A stretch of DNA of 53,792 nt, taken from the NCBI GenBank assembly GCA_905397405.1, contig CAJPVJ010000045.1, positions 1 to 53,792 on the forward strand. The letters run 5' to 3'. Positions 51,332 to 53,792 of this stretch are shown here, in pieces. A model generated the notes under the pieces. The model was not told where the DNA came from, searched no databases, and saw nothing but the letters and a program-made list of their open reading frames with translations. A program made the translations under genes and the position numbers. The stretch is from Oppiella nova. Its lineage: Eukaryota > Arthropoda > Arachnida > Sarcoptiformes > Oppiidae. The first letter of the stretch is position 1. Every line of letters starts with the position of its first letter.

Positions 51332-51930
51332 AAAAGATTCTTATTTTAGGTTTATTAGTGGGTTTAAGTGGGTGTAATGAGAGTTCAACTGGTTTAAAGA
51401 AGAATGTTATCAATACTGCATATAAAAAATGTACAGAATATTTGGGTGATCTCGTTAAGAGCCCATCTAGTCTAAAAATATCCAGTGCAACTCCAAAAAT
51501 CAGCTTTCCTGAAGACAATATAATTTATAAATATTTCAACGAGTCCTTAATTGATAAAAATACAGGAAAAATTTCTCAGAGCAATATTGATGAAAAAACT
51601 AGATTTAGACAAATCAGTATCAATTTAGATTATGAGGCTCAAAATTCATATGGTGCCTCTTTAAGAGATAATTTTTCTTGTTCATATGTATATAAATTAA
51701 AAGGTGATGAAGAAACACCTGATGAAATATTTTTAACAAACTGGGAAACAGAAGATGAGATTACTAGTATTTTTATACCTTTAGATGTTGGTAGTGAATC
51801 TAGTTTTAGAATGAATGATAAGATAGTTAAACCTATCAGTGAAATATCTTCACACTTTACTGATAGAGATAAATTGTTGTTCAAAAATATTGAATTCTTT
51901 TACCAAGACTCTAAAGCTAATGCAAATTAA
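51328..51930 (+). CDS. Unknown lipoprotein partner of the HIRAN protein
   Basis: 200 residues with signal peptide and lipobox MKKILILGLLVGLSGC. The mature part is helix-sheet mixed, with two Cys (KKCTEYL, NFSCSYVYKL) and no known motif. AT-rich. Coupled by ATGA to the HIRAN gene and followed by its own terminator, so the two form a cassette inserted between the tail chaperone and tape measure genes. Confidence 0.7.
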   Translation: MKKILILGLLVGLSGCNESSTGLKKNVINTAYKKCTEYLGDLVKSPSSLKISSATPKISFPEDNIIYKYFNESLIDKNTGKISQSNIDEKTRFRQISINLDYEAQNSYGASLRDNFSCSYVYKLKGDEETPDEIFLTNWETEDEITSIFIPLDVGSESSFRMNDKIVKPISEISSHFTDRDKLLFKNIEFFYQDSKANAN

Positions 51931-51950
51931 TTTAAATACAATTTGAAGCG

Positions 51951-51971
51951 ACCGCCGATAGGCGGTTTTTT
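51951..51971 (+). terminator. Terminator after the HIRAN-lipoprotein cassette
   Basis: ACCGCC/GGCGGT stem, GATA loop and six Ts, 20 bases after the lipoprotein stop. Confidence 0.85.
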
Positions 51972-51988
51972 ATTGCCTGGAGAAAAGC

Positions 51989-53792
51989 ATGGCATCTAAA
52001 TTAGGAACTCTAACACTTGATTTAATATGCCGTACAGGCAATTTCACACAAGGTATGCGTGATGCATCTAATTCGGCTAATCGTGAGTTAGGGCGTATTG
52101 AACAAAGCACTAATGGTGCAACAAATGCAATCAAGGGAATGGCTGTTGCAGCACTTGGGGCATTTTCAGTTCATCAAGTCATTGCTTATACAGATAGCTA
52201 TACGAACTTACAAAACAGATTGAAGCTTGTTACCAATTCTCAGCTAGAGCTTAATACAGCCACAAAAGATACTTTTGCAATTGCTCAAGCGACAGCGCAA
52301 TCTTGGGGTTCAGTTGCTCAGGTTTATCAACGTTTTGCTGAAAACTCTTCACGCCTTGGAATCACAATGCAGCAAACGGCTTCATTGACTGACACAGTTT
52401 CAAAAGCTATTTCTATTTCAGGTGCAAGCGCAGCGAGCGCAGAAGCTGCATTAATGCAGTTCGGGCAGGCTCTAGCTTCAGGTGTATTGCGTGGTGAAGA
52501 ATTTAACAGTATCGCTGAACAAGCCCCAGCATTATTAAAAGCAATTGCAACAGGTTTAGGGGTGAATATTGGCGAATTGCGTAAAATGGCTGGCGAAGGT
52601 CAATTAACTGGTGATGTTGTAATTAAAGCCCTTAATAAAGCCAAAACTTCCGTAGATGACTTATTTTCTAAAACAGATTTTACAATTGCTCAATCGTTTA
52701 CTCAGCTAAATGATTCTGTCACTAAATTTGTTGGTGAGGCTGGTTCAGGTTCAGGTGCAGCAAAAACACTCGCATCATCAATTAAATTAGTTGCTGATAA
52801 TATTGACACCATCGCAAATGCAGCTACTTTGGGCGGAGTGGCTTTTCTCACAAAATCTGTTATTGGTCAGACAATTGCAATGAGAGAATCGGTAGCTGCG
52901 AGTATGCAGAGACGATTGGCTGATACGGCTGCACTGGAGTCGCAAGTTAGGCTTTCAGCAATAGAAGTTCAAAGGATGCGTCAAGTTACAGCTTTAGCTA
53001 TGACTGAGCTTAATCTTGCTAGACAGGAATTTAATAGTGCCACAACTCGTTCAGCAAGAGCAGCAGCTACAATTAGGCTTACACAAGCTGAAGTTGCGCA
53101 CAATATTGCTTTAAATCAATCAACAATTGCAATTGGTGCTAACACAGTTGCTCAGAATGCTCTAAATTCTAGTCGATTGTTAGGAACAAGAGCATTGGCA
53201 CTAGTTGGTGGGCCAATTGGCGCACTGACATTAGGTGTAACTGCATTGGCTGCTGGATATATGTACATGGAGAGTCAAGCAGCAAAGGCAAATCAGAAAC
53301 TTTCAGAGCAAGCTGATGTTGCGAACAAAACCAAAGAGGAATTATTAGCACTTGAAGGCGCTCAAAAGAAAGGCGCAATTGTTGATTTAAATGCTGCATT
53401 TGATTCACAAAATAAATCCTTATACGCCTTAACATTTCAATTTAAGACATATATGCGGATGATTGAGGATTCCAATAAAGGGAATCTTGAAGTCGCTAGA
53501 ATTTCAGACCTTGTTCATGCTGGAAAGATAAGTGAAATTGATGCGTTAAGCCGACTTAATAAAATGAATGTTATTACACCTGAGCAATTCAAACAGGGTG
53601 ATAGCTATATTAACTCCTTAGAGAAAACTCGTAATGAGGCTCATAACTCAGCAAGTGCCTTAAAAGTATTTGGCATTAATGTTGAGTTAATGGGAAACAA
53701 ATCTTCTAATGCAGCTTTAAAAGTTAAGGAAATTTCTAAAGAAGCTATAATGACTTCTGAGAAGGTGAAAGCACTTGATGGTGCGATTCAGA
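51989..53792 (+). CDS. Tape measure protein, 3' part cut off by the window
   Basis: Frame opens at ATG 51989 (TGGAGAAAAGC upstream) and stays open to the window end, 601 residues. It starts MASKLGTLTLDLICRTGNFT with the phage tape-measure opening; GVLRGEEFNSIAEQAPALLKAIATGLG and ELRKMAGEGQLTGDVVIKAL is the conserved tape-measure domain. Then a long Ala/Gln-rich helical part and a hydrophobic stretch (RALALVGGPIGALTLGVTALAAGY). It sets tail length. Confidence 0.93.
   Translation, partial: MASKLGTLTLDLICRTGNFTQGMRDASNSANRELGRIEQSTNGATNAIKGMAVAALGAFSVHQVIAYTDSYTNLQNRLKLVTNSQLELNTATKDTFAIAQATAQSWGSVAQVYQRFAENSSRLGITMQQTASLTDTVSKAISISGASAASAEAALMQFGQALASGVLRGEEFNSIAEQAPALLKAIATGLGVNIGELRKMAGEGQLTGDVVIKALNKAKTSVDDLFSKTDFTIAQSFTQLNDSVTKFVGEAGSGSGAAKTLASSIKLVADNIDTIANAATLGGVAFLTKSVIGQTIAMRESVAASMQRRLADTAALESQVRLSAIEVQRMRQVTALAMTELNLARQEFNSATTRSARAAATIRLTQAEVAHNIALNQSTIAIGANTVAQNALNSSRLLGTRALALVGGPIGALTLGVTALAAGYMYMESQAAKANQKLSEQADVANKTKEELLALEGAQKKGAIVDLNAAFDSQNKSLYALTFQFKTYMRMIEDSNKGNLEVARISDLVHAGKISEIDALSRLNKMNVITPEQFKQGDSYINSLEKTRNEAHNSASALKVFGINVELMGNKSSNAALKVKEISKEAIMTSEKVKALDGAIQ

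Larger units (their letters stand above)
32972..53792 (+). mobile_element. Siphovirus-like prophage with HK97-type head genes, right end outside window
   Basis: Integrase next to tRNA-Arg(CCG), early replication genes, HNH-terminase-portal-protease-capsid cluster, connector and tail genes, and the start of the tape measure gene, in the usual order for a lambda/HK97-like siphovirus. The visible part looks whole, and all recognised modules have normal family lengths. Lysis, tail tip and the attR end would be further right. The left boundary is probably within the tRNA 3' end; the exact core cannot be fixed without attR. Likely a recent insertion. Confidence 0.93.

Noticed and set aside
1-53792. 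CRISPR array, rRNA genes, insertion sequences
   Set aside because: I saw no regularly spaced repeats, no rRNA sequence and no transposase ORF or terminal repeats in the window.

Overview
The window looks like chromosome of an Acinetobacter-type gammaproteobacterium (Moraxellaceae). The basis is the moderately AT-rich coding style, an RNase HI-DnaQ fusion, divergent map and rpsB with a t44-type leader, a rodA-mltB-rlpA cell-wall group, and small-family genes (DUF3465, an oversized OmpW) in styles typical of that genus. No database search was possible, so the genus is an inference.

Host part (1 to about 32,970). It starts with a cut-off type IV pilus/chemotaxis-like gene, then the rnhA/dnaQ fusion and a divergent mltD with eight LysM repeats. 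Next come a complete yejABEF peptide importer operon, an Old Yellow Enzyme family oxidoreductase behind a palindromic promoter region, a glutathione transferase remnant, an MFS transporter with an overlapping 44-aa membrane micro-ORF, and an OmpW-like porin. The translation block follows: map on the minus strand, and leader-rpsB-hairpins-tsf on the plus strand. Then come a DUF3465 protein, an AraC regulator with an azlCD-type amino-acid exporter, an Mpo1-like membrane protein, a secreted unknown, a lipoprotein amidohydrolase, a second MFS transporter, rlpA, mltB, rodA, an unknown helical protein, queF and a yadGH-type ABC exporter. A tRNA-Arg(CCG) closes this part.

Prophage part (about 32,970 to beyond 53,792). 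A tyrosine integrase gene begins 166 bases after the tRNA, so the tRNA 3' end is the probable attachment site. The element is a siphovirus-like prophage with an HK97-type head and lambda-like tail genes; its right end is outside the window and the visible part looks whole. Order: integrase; an AlpA/excisionase-like gene on the opposite strand; a tightly overlapping early operon (unknown, DnaC-like loader, small unknowns, RuvC-like resolvase, micro membrane protein, unknown); a terminator; a DUF4238 cargo gene; a phage-borne tRNA-Arg(UCU); a run of very small genes, several with zinc-knuckle patterns; HNH nuclease; a putative cos region; terminase small and large; portal; protease; capsid; connectors; tail tube; tail chaperone with a lambda-type -1 frameshift site; a two-gene membrane cassette (membrane-anchored HIRAN-domain protein plus lipoprotein); and the start of the tape measure gene.

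Most interesting are the HIRAN/lipoprotein cassette wedged between the tail chaperone and tape measure genes, the DUF4238 plus tRNA-Arg(UCU) cargo island, a possible short structured RNA before it, the unusual immunity region without a visible CI-type repressor, and the nested small genes ahead of the packaging genes.
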